NCBI GenBank assembly: GCA_963617275.1
Contig: CAVENX010000055.1
Span: forward strand, 1-64,000
Length of the DNA stretch: 64,000 bases
Direction: 5' to 3'
Source of the DNA: Limivicinus sp963617275
Lineage (GTDB): Bacteria; Bacillota; Clostridia; Oscillospirales; Oscillospiraceae
Part shown: one piece after another, positions 16,762-24,697 of the stretch
How the letters are laid out: each line of letters starts with the position of its first letter
Numbering within the stretch: position 1 is the stretch's first letter
The notes under the pieces: model-generated
The model's database searches: none
Told to the model about the DNA's origin: nothing
What the model saw: only the letters and a program-made list of their open reading frames with translations
Program-made: the position numbers and the translations under genes

Positions 16762-17475
16762 ATGACATTTGACATTAAAAGCTACCGCCGGGACTGCCTG
16801 CTCGGCGCGTTCGGCGCGTTTCTGATGCTTGCCGGCGACCTTTGTCTGAGTGTAATTCCGGCAAATCCGGGCGATAACGGGCTGTTTGCCCGCGAAGCAT
16901 ACCTGAACGGTTCGTGGGAACCGTGGCGGCTGCCGCTGCTGATCGCAACGGGGCTTTGCGGCATGGCGCTCGGCTTTTTCACGGTGCGCTCTTCTTATCG
17001 CCAGATACAGCCGCAATACCGCAAGACACGCTTTGCGATTCTTACGGGCGGCGTGATCTATGTGGCCACAGCCGGGGTGCTTCATCTTTTTATAGGCAGC
17101 CTTGCCGACTGGACAAGCACGCTCTCTCCGCTTCTCGGACGCGAGGAAACGAAGGAGCTGATACAGGCGCAGTATGACAGACTTATGCCGACCATGCTGT
17201 TTGCCTATGCGGGCATGATTCTGCTGATACTTGCGAGCGCCTTTGCCGTACTGACGAAAAAGACCGTTCTGCCGCGGCGGATGTTTGCGGTGCATATGAT
17301 CGTATTACAGATCGTTTTTGCTCTGATTCCCGATATCCGTCAGGCGTTCGGCGCGGAAGTTTCAACATGGGACTTCGTCCTGAGCCAGGGTTCGGGCAAC
17401 GCGGCACTGTGTATATGGATGCTTGCAAACGCCGTCTGGGCAAGGCGCCGGACGGAATGGACAGAGGTAAAGTGA
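16762..17475 (+). CDS. Polytopic membrane protein, uncharacterised (DUF6796-like)
   Basis: 237 residues with about six membrane helices. It has a recognisable family flavour (LLGAFGAFLMLAGDLCLSVIP, and an alternating Gly/Ala-rich core) that I associate with the uncharacterised DUF6796 group, without certainty. It is immediately downstream of the methyltransferase and upstream of a methyltransferase pseudogene. The function is unknown. Confidence 0.65.
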   Translation: MTFDIKSYRRDCLLGAFGAFLMLAGDLCLSVIPANPGDNGLFAREAYLNGSWEPWRLPLLIATGLCGMALGFFTVRSSYRQIQPQYRKTRFAILTGGVIYVATAGVLHLFIGSLADWTSTLSPLLGREETKELIQAQYDRLMPTMLFAYAGMILLILASAFAVLTKKTVLPRRMFAVHMIVLQIVFALIPDIRQAFGAEVSTWDFVLSQGSGNAALCIWMLANAVWARRRTEWTEVK

Positions 17476-17476
17476 T

Positions 17477-17709
17477 ATGAACGAAAAAATAAAGCTCTCC
17501 GGTGTGCCGGAGACCGTGCTTTAAACGGTATATGCCCGTGCCGAGGTATACCGGGTGCTGAGACCCGGCGGCCCATTTCTGATATGCAACGAATGCTGCG
17601 GAGATACCGGCAAGGACAATTGAAAGCTGTGCCGGAAGAGTCAGGATTCCGCGATGTTCAGATACACAAGAATGAAAAGGGCTGGCTTTGTATGACGGCC
17701 CGGAAGTGA
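17477..17709 (+). pseudogene. Chimeric remnant of two methyltransferase genes
   Basis: ATG 17477 opens MNEKIKLSGVPETVL, which resembles the N-terminus of leucine-carboxyl-methyltransferase-type enzymes, then hits TAA at 17522. The same frame continues TVYARAEVYRVLRPGGPFLI, then CNECCGD, to a second stop. The tail of a class I methyltransferase (EESGFRDVQIHKNEKGWLCMTARK) follows in another frame and ends at 17709. The N-terminal piece and the VLRPGG piece belong to different methyltransferase types, so a deletion has joined two decayed neighbours. It lies between two intact genes of the same strand. Confidence 0.75.
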
Positions 17710-17720
17710 GGTATAGATTT

Positions 17721-18584
17721 ATGTCCAAAAAAGCGACGGAGTTTCAAAGAAAAGAAATGAGCAGAATGTACCGGGGCAAGGAAATTTTCAAGCCCCTGAA
17801 CACCGGCTGGATCGACGAACATGTCGCCTGCGTCCGGGAGTGGGTAGCGAACATCTTCTTCTACCGCAAGGGCGATACCGTCATAATGATTGACGCAGGG
17901 TACAATTATGAGCGCCTTGCGGAGAAAATGGAGTGGCTTGGCATAGACCCGAAATCTATCAGGCACATCCTCATCACTCATCAGGATACCGACCATGTCG
18001 GCGCCGTGGAGGCCGACAGCCCGGGGCTGTTCAAAGACGCACAGCTGTACGTAGGCGAGACAGAGAACCGCTACCTTACGGGTGAGACGCGTCGCAAGGT
18101 CATCTATCATCTCTACAAGCTCCCTCAGGTGACGATCAACAACAAAAAGGTGCTCCTGCACGACGGTGAAGTCATTGACATCGGCGGCATAAAGATCGAG
18201 TGCTTTCTTGTTCCTGGGCACACATGGGGGCATATGGTGTATCTCGTTGATGATAAGTATCTCTTTACCGGCGATACCATCTGGTTTGGCGCGGACGGCG
18301 GATACAGCTTCATCTCATCTCTGGCGGAGGATAACAAGCTGGCGGTGAAGTCGCTGGCGGAATTGGAAGCCAAGCTGCGCTCACGCGATCTGCACCCGGT
18401 GTTTCTTACCGGCCATACCGGCTGGACGGATAATTTTGACTTTGCCTTTGCGCACAGGGACAAACTCTGCTCACCGTTTGGAAAGAGAGTGCACGATCCT
18501 TCCGCGCCTTATGATGCTTACGATGAGGACGACGACACGGAGGAAAGCGCAAAGAGCGGGTATCTGAAAGGCGTGGGAAGATGA
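17721..18584 (+). CDS. MBL-fold metallo-hydrolase
   Basis: 287 residues of the metallo-beta-lactamase fold. The metal motifs visible are THQDTDHVGA (the usual H-x-H-x-D-H here reads H-x-D-x-D-H), PGHTWGHM, FTGDTIWF and LTGHTGW. The substrate cannot be deduced. The second His of the first motif is replaced by Asp, which may alter the metal site. I chose ATG 17721 with GAGGT upstream; the reading frame could extend back into the pseudogene. The C-terminus is strongly acidic (DAYDEDDDTEES). Confidence 0.82.
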   Translation: MSKKATEFQRKEMSRMYRGKEIFKPLNTGWIDEHVACVREWVANIFFYRKGDTVIMIDAGYNYERLAEKMEWLGIDPKSIRHILITHQDTDHVGAVEADSPGLFKDAQLYVGETENRYLTGETRRKVIYHLYKLPQVTINNKKVLLHDGEVIDIGGIKIECFLVPGHTWGHMVYLVDDKYLFTGDTIWFGADGGYSFISSLAEDNKLAVKSLAELEAKLRSRDLHPVFLTGHTGWTDNFDFAFAHRDKLCSPFGKRVHDPSAPYDAYDEDDDTEESAKSGYLKGVGR

Positions 18585-18625
18585 AAGTAATACTCTCGGG
18601 ATGAAAAAGGATACAGGAGGAACAA

Positions 18626-19120
18626 ATGATGATCTTACGGACAATTCTGGAAGGACTCGGACTTGGTGCGCTGCTTGTTATGGTATGCGCCGTCGGCATA
18701 AGCCGCGGTGCGGTGGGTATGGTGCATCTTTACGACGCTCAGGTGCAGCAGCGCTGCATCTCGCTGGGACTTACCAGTGAGGAAAAAATCAGGCGGAACA
18801 GCAGGCTTTTCAAGGCGCTGTGCGTTCCCGGCTATATTGCCTATGTGCTCGTCTTCGTCTACGCCGTCAACGGTGCGCGGGGCTTCCTCGCGGGCTTCTG
18901 GCAGCTGCTTGTGATCCTGTCGGTGATGAACCTTATTGACCGCTTCCTGATAGACGACTATTGGGTGGGACATACCAAGGCGTGGACGATCCCCGGGACA
19001 GAGGATCTCAAACCCTACATCTCTGCGGAGGCCAAGCGAAGGAAGTGGCTTTTCGGCACGGTGGGCATGGCCGTGATCGCGGCGGCGCTGGCAGGAATCA
19101 TGACGGTTTTTGTACCGTAA
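18626..19120 (+). CDS. Membrane protein of unknown function
   Basis: 164 residues with about four membrane segments (N-terminal 8-30, then near 70-85, 90-105 and 145-162) and a hydrophilic stretch between the third and fourth (YWVGHTKAWTIPGTEDLKPY). An AGGAGG ribosome binding site precedes it. It lies 41 bases behind the MBL gene and is followed by a bidirectional terminator. No family recognised. Confidence 0.6.
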   Translation: MMILRTILEGLGLGALLVMVCAVGISRGAVGMVHLYDAQVQQRCISLGLTSEEKIRRNSRLFKALCVPGYIAYVLVFVYAVNGARGFLAGFWQLLVILSVMNLIDRFLIDDYWVGHTKAWTIPGTEDLKPYISAEAKRRKWLFGTVGMAVIAAALAGIMTVFVP

Positions 19121-19189
19121 AAGAGATGACGGAAAAGAGTGCTCTGTACATACGGCAGCAGGGATGACTGCACCGGATACAAAAAAACA

Positions 19190-19237
19190 AACCCCATCCT
19201 TCCGGAACTGTTTCGAAACCGGTTGGATGGGGTTTTT
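19190..19237. terminator. Bidirectional terminator between convergent genes
   Basis: AACCCCATCC (19190-19199) pairs with GGATGGGGTT (19225-19234), followed by TTT. It is preceded on the other strand by a run of A, so it can serve both the plus-strand membrane gene and the minus-strand DUF554 gene. Confidence 0.8.
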
Positions 19238-19355
19238 GTGCCTGCGGATATCCCGTGCCGTATAAAATGCACCGGAGCCGGAGCGGCTCTGCATGGAATA
19301 TCCGCGGTTTAACGGAAGCGCAGCGGCGCGCTTCAATGTTCAGGAGAGAAAGTGT

Positions 19356-20057
19356 TTACAGCAAGGACCAGAGGAATGATATGGGAAGCGCGAAAATGAG
19401 AGCCGGGAGCATATTTGAGGACTTGATGTCCTTCATACCGCTCATCCTGATGCCGGTCGCAAAGGTGATCAGACCGCCGCAGGCCTTGAAATCACTGAGC
19501 ATATCAGGGCTTACAAGAGGCATTATAAGCGAGGCGAGGAAAAACAGCGCAATGCAGATAACAAACTGCGGCAGCGCAATAAAAGAGACAAGATAGCCCA
19601 GAGTGCAGGCAAATATTATGGCCGTAAAGAAATCAAGGATAGACTTCATTATAAGGATGCCTGAATCGCCGGACAGTCCTTCGGTGAGCGCACCGAGAAT
19701 CGTGGTCGTACCGAAGCAAAAAAGAACGATAAGTGAAAGCATCCCGGAGATGGCGTTTGCCGTATCTCCGCCCTTGCCGCCGCCGGACAGCTTCGCCTGT
19801 GCTTTATCGACACATACCTTGAAAAAGTTGTCGATATCGATTATAGCGCCGACGACCGCGCCGAGAATGACGGACAGCATGACCGCCGAAAGCGATTTTG
19901 CCTGAACGATAAGCGAAATGCCTATGCCGAGGCAGCAAACCGAGAAAACGACAGGCAAAAATGATTTGAGTTTTTCGGGGATATATTTTCCGAGGATCGC
20001 GCCGAGCAGACCGCCGGCGGCGGTTGCGGCGCAATCGACAATTACACCGATTGGCAC
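19356..20057 (-). CDS. DUF554 membrane protein (YdfK-like)
   Basis: 233 residues with seven or so membrane segments, matching the DUF554 family: MPIGVIVDCAATAAGGLLGAILGKYIPEKLK at the N-terminus, LGAVVGAIIDID and the C-terminal ALIFALPISFLW. It is thought to be a transporter or channel but is uncharacterised. It lies directly downstream of the TRAP large permease on the same strand, 27 bases away, and may be cotranscribed with it. Confidence 0.85.
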   Translation of the reverse strand: MPIGVIVDCAATAAGGLLGAILGKYIPEKLKSFLPVVFSVCCLGIGISLIVQAKSLSAVMLSVILGAVVGAIIDIDNFFKVCVDKAQAKLSGGGKGGDTANAISGMLSLIVLFCFGTTTILGALTEGLSGDSGILIMKSILDFFTAIIFACTLGYLVSFIALPQFVICIALFFLASLIMPLVSPDMLSDFKACGGLITFATGIRMSGMKDIKSSNMLPALIFALPISFLWSLL

Positions 20058-20084
20058 GAAACAATACTCCTTAATTTGCAGATA

Positions 20085-21395
20085 TCAGCCCAGCAACGTA
20101 TTCGGCAGCCATGTGACGAGTTCTGGGATGAATATGACAAGCAGCAGAACAACGACCATAGCCGGCAGATACTTGAGAGCTTCTCTTGTTGTGTCTTTGA
20201 CGGGAACCTGCCCCACCTCGGAGACGACAAAAAGGCAGATGCCGAAGGGCGGCGTGATTATACCGATCATCAGACCTATGGTCATGACAAGACCGAACTG
20301 TATCTCGTTTATTCCCAGAGACGAAACGATAGGGCAGAGGATGGGGGCAAGCAGGAGCACACCCGCGCTCGTGTCGAGGAAGCAGCCGATAATAAGGAAT
20401 ATCAGCCCGCACAGGAGAAGCAGCAGGCTCGGCCTGTCCGCATAGCTCATCATGAAGCCCTTGAGAACGGTGGGAATGCCCTCAATGGTGAATATCCATG
20501 CAAGGAAGCTGGCAATGGATACGATAAGCATGAATATACCGCAGGCTTCGACGGTATCGCTGAGCGTCTTCCAGAGGTTTTTCCATGTGATCTTTTTGTA
20601 GCATACACCGAGGAACACGGCGTACCATGCCGCAAGGATAGCGGCTTCCGTCGCGGTGCAGATACCGCCCATGATCGACCCGAGGATGATGACGAACGTC
20701 AGCAGCGCGGGTATGGCCTGAGGAATGGTCTTGACGGCTTCCTTCCAGGGAACCTTTGTTTTCGGCCATGCGCGGCCTTTCTTCGTGAAGTGTGCGCGGA
20801 AGGCGATGTTGACCATAAGCGCGATGGCCATAAGAACGCCGGGGACGACGCCGCCGTAGAAGAGCGAGGCAACGGATATTTCGGCGATCGAACCGAGAAG
20901 CACCATGCAGGAGCTTGGTGGAATAATGGGCCCGAGGATGGAGGAGGACGCGGTAATGCCGGCCGCAACGTCCGGATCATACCCTGCATCCTTCATCATC
21001 TTCATCTCGACAAGGCCAAGGCCGCCCGCGTCGCCGATAGCGGTTCCGGACATGCACGCAAAGAGCATCGACGCCAACGCATTTGCGTGCGCAAGGCCGC
21101 CGCGGAAGCGCCCGACCATCGCAATGGCGAACTTGAAAAGCCGGTCGGTGATGCCGCTTGTGTTCATGATGCGCCCGACAAACAAGAAGCCGGGCAGCGA
21201 TATCAGCGTGAACGACAGCATATATTTCATGCAGTTCTGCGAGATAACGGTTATCGGCATTGCGCCGCCTTTAAGCCCCAGCCAGAACACGCAGGGGACG
21301 CCTATCGCAAACACAACGGGAACGCCGATAAGCATAAGGACTATAAACATTACGGCAATAATAACTATTACGGCAAGACCTGACATGCTCAGCAC
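20085..21395 (-). CDS. dctM: TRAP transporter large permease (DctM)
   Basis: 436 residues, about 12 membrane helices. Family blocks seen are GVPVVFAIGVPC, LISLPGFLFVGRIMN, MSGTAIGDAGGLG and LGPIIPPSSCMVLLG, the ion/substrate path region. It forms the Na+-driven transport unit with DctQ, delivering a ligand captured by DctP, usually a carboxylate. It overlaps the end of dctQ by 7 bases, so translation is coupled. Confidence 0.95.
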   Translation of the reverse strand: MLSMSGLAVIVIIAVMFIVLMLIGVPVVFAIGVPCVFWLGLKGGAMPITVISQNCMKYMLSFTLISLPGFLFVGRIMNTSGITDRLFKFAIAMVGRFRGGLAHANALASMLFACMSGTAIGDAGGLGLVEMKMMKDAGYDPDVAAGITASSSILGPIIPPSSCMVLLGSIAEISVASLFYGGVVPGVLMAIALMVNIAFRAHFTKKGRAWPKTKVPWKEAVKTIPQAIPALLTFVIILGSIMGGICTATEAAILAAWYAVFLGVCYKKITWKNLWKTLSDTVEACGIFMLIVSIASFLAWIFTIEGIPTVLKGFMMSYADRPSLLLLLCGLIFLIIGCFLDTSAGVLLLAPILCPIVSSLGINEIQFGLVMTIGLMIGIITPPFGICLFVVSEVGQVPVKDTTREALKYLPAMVVVLLLVIFIPELVTWLPNTLLG

Positions 21396-22027
21396 CCTCC
21401 TTCCTTCTTGTCATGCGAGATCTGATCGTCAAGACCGGACTCATGCATAAATTCGTCCATATTTTTTTGCAGCTCCGCCGTTTCCGCTTTTTCCTGCTCA
21501 AGGTCGAGCTGCTGCTGCTTTTCGCTTTCCAGCTTCATGTAGTCATATCCCGGGACAAAATCGTTGATTATATCGACAACGACCGAATAGGCCATAAGAA
21601 TGGACATTGTCCAGACAGGCAGATAATAATAAGACCTGTGAATGTCCAGAACGCCGCTTCTCCATACGAGCGACGGCAGGAGCTTCAGGACGCTGACGGC
21701 GAGAAAGACAAAGAAAAATATCATGAGGATCTTGCTGAAAATGCCGATGATCTTCTGAAACCTGGGAGATGCCTTTGATACGAAAAAATCGGCAACAATA
21801 TGCTTTTTACGAACTGTGGTGAGAAAAGCGCTCAGGTAGCACAGCCATACCATGAGGAATGTCGCAAGCTCTTCCGTCCAGCTGAACGGGTGATTGAATA
21901 TGTACCGGCTGATGATGCCTGCCGTTATAATAAGAAAAATAGCGATCAGAATAACGGTGCCGATAAATTTGACGGCTTTGTAGCTGTAATACACGCCTTT
22001 ATTCAGCACCTTAACCAATGTTTTCAT
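21389..22027 (-). CDS. dctQ: TRAP transporter small permease (DctQ)
   Basis: 212 residues with four membrane segments in the first ~165 residues and the DctQ signature FSWTEELATFLMVWLCYLSA. The C-terminus is a longer than usual, charged, Glu/Gln-rich tail that looks helical (KQQQLDLEQEKAETAELQKN). It lies between dctP and dctM and is coupled to dctM. Confidence 0.93.
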   Translation of the reverse strand: MKTLVKVLNKGVYYSYKAVKFIGTVILIAIFLIITAGIISRYIFNHPFSWTEELATFLMVWLCYLSAFLTTVRKKHIVADFFVSKASPRFQKIIGIFSKILMIFFFVFLAVSVLKLLPSLVWRSGVLDIHRSYYYLPVWTMSILMAYSVVVDIINDFVPGYDYMKLESEKQQQLDLEQEKAETAELQKNMDEFMHESGLDDQISHDKKEGGC

Positions 22028-22048
22028 AAAATACTCCTTATAAAAATA

Positions 22049-22086
22049 ACGCGGTCACCCATAGACATCCCTGTGGATGACCGCGT
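22049..22086 (-). terminator. Attenuator hairpin between dctP and dctQ
   Basis: On the minus strand ACGCGGTCA pairs with TGACCGCGT across a 20-base loop and is followed by TTATTTTT. Partial termination here would make the binding protein more abundant than the permeases, the usual stoichiometry of TRAP operons. Confidence 0.7.
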
Positions 22087-22119
22087 ATTTATCAGGGCTT
22101 ATTCATAAAAGCGTATGAA

Positions 22120-23130
22120 TTAAGCAACTATCTCCTCAAGCGCGGCGTAGGAGCCTGCCGGCCATTTGCCGTCCGCTTCATATTTTTCCGCGACAGCGGC
22201 GATCATGTTGTTCATCTCATCGGTCGTTTCATCGTCAAGGTAAATGAACTCCACTCCCTTGGCTTCCATATCCTTCGTGTAATCGCCGACGACCGTGTTG
22301 CCCTGCTCATTGTACCATTCACCGGCTTCCTTGCAGCAGCTTATAAGTATCTCCTGCTGCTCGGGGGTCATGGTCTCAAACTTCGCGTTGTTTATCCATA
22401 CCGCGATATTGGTGCAGCTGTTGCCCCACATTGTTATGTAAGGTGCATTGTCATAGAAACCCATGGTGTACTGCTGGTCAAGGCTTGCAATGGTCGCGTC
22501 AATAACGCCCTGCTGGAGAGAAAGGTAAACTTCGTTGAATGCCACGGGAGTGGTGGAGAAACCAAGCGCGTTGTAAACATCCATAGTGACCTGAGAGGAA
22601 ACCGTGCGGAGCTTTACGCCCTTGAAATCGTCTATCGTTCTTAGAGGAGTCTTGGAAGCGATAACGGTCGGCTGGCGGATAAAGTTGTTGGCGAGGGTAT
22701 ATACGCCTGTGCTGTCAAGGAACTCTTTTTCAAGGCCTGCCCAAAAATCGCTTTCAAGCTCTTTGGCAAGCTTTTCCTGCGAGTAGACAAGACCGAAGGA
22801 GTTGACAGCCGCGCCCTTTACGCCGTACTGCTGCATGTAGCTTCCCTGTGCCTCGATCACCATGTCCTCAGCGCCAGCGATCATGGACTCGATCTGGGCG
22901 ACCGCATCGCCAAGCTGTGACGCCGGGAACACATTGATAATGATTGAACCGTTGGACTGTTCTTTGACGTTCTCCGCAATACGCTCCATTGCCTGTGTTG
23001 CCAGATCGTCTGCTGCAAAGGTTCCGCCGAATGTAAGGGTAACTTTGGGGTCTTTGGCCGCGAATGCGCTTTCCGCCGAGAGGGTAAAGAGCATTACGAG
23101 GGCAAAAATGAGTGCCAATGTTCTTTTCAT
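22120..23130 (-). CDS. dctP: TRAP transporter solute-binding protein (DctP)
   Basis: 336 residues. The signal peptide is MKRTLALIFALVMLFTLSAES, with cleavage near AFA. DctP-family landmarks are TFGGTFAADDLATQAM and the ligand-Arg segment FKGVKLRTVSS, followed by ALGFSTTPVAFNEVYLSLQQG. The conserved Arg normally binds a carboxylate, so the substrate is probably an organic acid. The ribosome binding site is AAAGGAG. It lies downstream of the flavoprotein and UGSC-like genes, which suggests that these act on the imported compound. Confidence 0.93.
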   Translation of the reverse strand: MKRTLALIFALVMLFTLSAESAFAAKDPKVTLTFGGTFAADDLATQAMERIAENVKEQSNGSIIINVFPASQLGDAVAQIESMIAGAEDMVIEAQGSYMQQYGVKGAAVNSFGLVYSQEKLAKELESDFWAGLEKEFLDSTGVYTLANNFIRQPTVIASKTPLRTIDDFKGVKLRTVSSQVTMDVYNALGFSTTPVAFNEVYLSLQQGVIDATIASLDQQYTMGFYDNAPYITMWGNSCTNIAVWINNAKFETMTPEQQEILISCCKEAGEWYNEQGNTVVGDYTKDMEAKGVEFIYLDDETTDEMNNMIAAVAEKYEADGKWPAGSYAALEEIVA

Positions 23131-23162
23131 CGTGGTTCTCCTTTTTCTATTTATTGTACTTA

Positions 23163-24644
23163 TCAGTACATAATGTGCTTTTCGCCCAGCTGCTCATCAA
23201 AAATTACAGCGCCCTGATCGACCAGAGTCTTCTGAAGCTCGGAAACGCAGTTTTCCATCTCACGCGGAGTAATGCCCTTCTTTATGCACAGCGCTGCTGC
23301 GGTGCCCGCCGCCTGACCGGTGACCATGGTCTGCTGCACATAGCGCAGATATGCCGGACGGTCGGAGGAACAGGCCTTGCCCGCTGTGAGAAGGTTCTCT
23401 ATCTTTTTGGGAACCATTACGCGGTAAGGAATATCATAGGAGCCTTCGGGCTGCGCTTTTTCGCTGCCGATCTTCTGGTTGCCGATGGAGGAGAGGGAGT
23501 TTATGTTGGTGGTATGATATGCGCCTGCGGGGAAGGAGGACTTGCCTATGGCGTCGTCAAAACGGGCGGTGTTGAGAACATCGTCCCTGACTATCGTGTA
23601 ATCGCCGACGATACGGGGACCTTCGCGGAAGCGGAGCTCATTGCCGATCTTGATGATATAGGCGTTTTCAAAGCCGGGGAGGTAGTTCTTGATGCCGCGC
23701 CATGCGATCTCAAGCTGCTTGCGGCACTCTATATGGCAGCGGGTGACGTCCCATGCGTCGGTGGGCAGGCAGTGATCGACCTGCGTGGAGTGCTGGAAGT
23801 GAGCAAGGATACGGCCGCCCTCTTTCGGCTGGAGGAAGAAGCCCATGCCGCTGCAATTGTGCCAGTCGCCGTTTTGCAGGGCGACGTCTCTGAGCTGATA
23901 GAAGCCCATGATTTCACCGAGTTCACAGGGATCCATTGCGTTCCTGTACGCTTCCATGACGTCTTCCTTGGTCATCTTGGAGGTGCGGTGCAGAAGCTGG
24001 TTATACGTGAACTGATCGGGATGACGGTTTACGTACTCAATGAGTTTTTTCCAATCAACGCCGTCAACCGTAAAGCATATGGTATGCGGCTGCATAATGT
24101 TGCGGTCAACGCAAACCATCTCGCATCCGGCCTGCGCGGAGAAATAGCCTTCGCCGGTGCAGTCGATAACGATCTTGCCCTTTATATCGTGACGCCCGTC
24201 AACGCCTTCAACGGTAACGCCGGTAACGGTGTCGCCGTCCTTGAGAGCGCCGACGACGAGCGTATCCATAAGCATTATTACGCCGGCTTCCTGGAGCATA
24301 TCGTATGCCATAAGACCCCACCATTCGGGATCAAAGTAGGAGAAAGTGTACGCACCGGGGATACGGTGACGGGGGCGCTGGTGGGGCAGGGCGTGTCCCG
24401 CCATGTAAAGGCGGTGATGCGTTTCCTCAACGATACCCTTGGTATCCTGCTGGCCGTAGCAGTTGAAAAGACGTGCATAGGCGAATCCCGGAGGGCCGGA
24501 AAGGGTGAGCTGACCGCCGATAACGCCGCTTTTTTCAATAAGCAACGTCTTCGCGCCGTTGCGTGCTGCGGAAACAGCTGCCGCGAAGCCGGAGGTACCG
24601 CCGCCGCAGACTATTACATCGTACTGAACATCGTAACCGTTCAT
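23163..24644 (-). CDS. FAD-dependent oxidoreductase (FAD_oxidored type)
   Basis: 493 residues. The N-terminal dinucleotide-binding motif is VIVCGGGTSGFAAAVSAARNGAKTLLIEK. A second FAD contact is KIVIDCTGEG, and the C-terminal AGKACSSDRPAYLRYVQQTMVTGQAAGTAAAL closes the FAD fold. This layout is typical of the flavoproteins often found beside TRAP transporters. It would oxidise or reduce the imported substrate, which is unknown. It starts 32 bases before the dctP gene and follows the UGSC-like gene. Confidence 0.88.
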   Translation of the reverse strand: MNGYDVQYDVIVCGGGTSGFAAAVSAARNGAKTLLIEKSGVIGGQLTLSGPPGFAYARLFNCYGQQDTKGIVEETHHRLYMAGHALPHQRPRHRIPGAYTFSYFDPEWWGLMAYDMLQEAGVIMLMDTLVVGALKDGDTVTGVTVEGVDGRHDIKGKIVIDCTGEGYFSAQAGCEMVCVDRNIMQPHTICFTVDGVDWKKLIEYVNRHPDQFTYNQLLHRTSKMTKEDVMEAYRNAMDPCELGEIMGFYQLRDVALQNGDWHNCSGMGFFLQPKEGGRILAHFQHSTQVDHCLPTDAWDVTRCHIECRKQLEIAWRGIKNYLPGFENAYIIKIGNELRFREGPRIVGDYTIVRDDVLNTARFDDAIGKSSFPAGAYHTTNINSLSSIGNQKIGSEKAQPEGSYDIPYRVMVPKKIENLLTAGKACSSDRPAYLRYVQQTMVTGQAAGTAAALCIKKGITPREMENCVSELQKTLVDQGAVIFDEQLGEKHIMY

Positions 24645-24697
24645 AGTGTTCCTTTCTTAGAGCAATTCGGATACTCTATTTATATATTTTTGTTTTT

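Noticed and set aside
20076..21383. 435-codon open frame on the plus strand opposite dctM
   Set aside because: It is antisense to a full-length, well-conserved DctM. The translation is rich in His, Arg, Asp and Gly with no domain, typical of a mirrored GC-biased third position.
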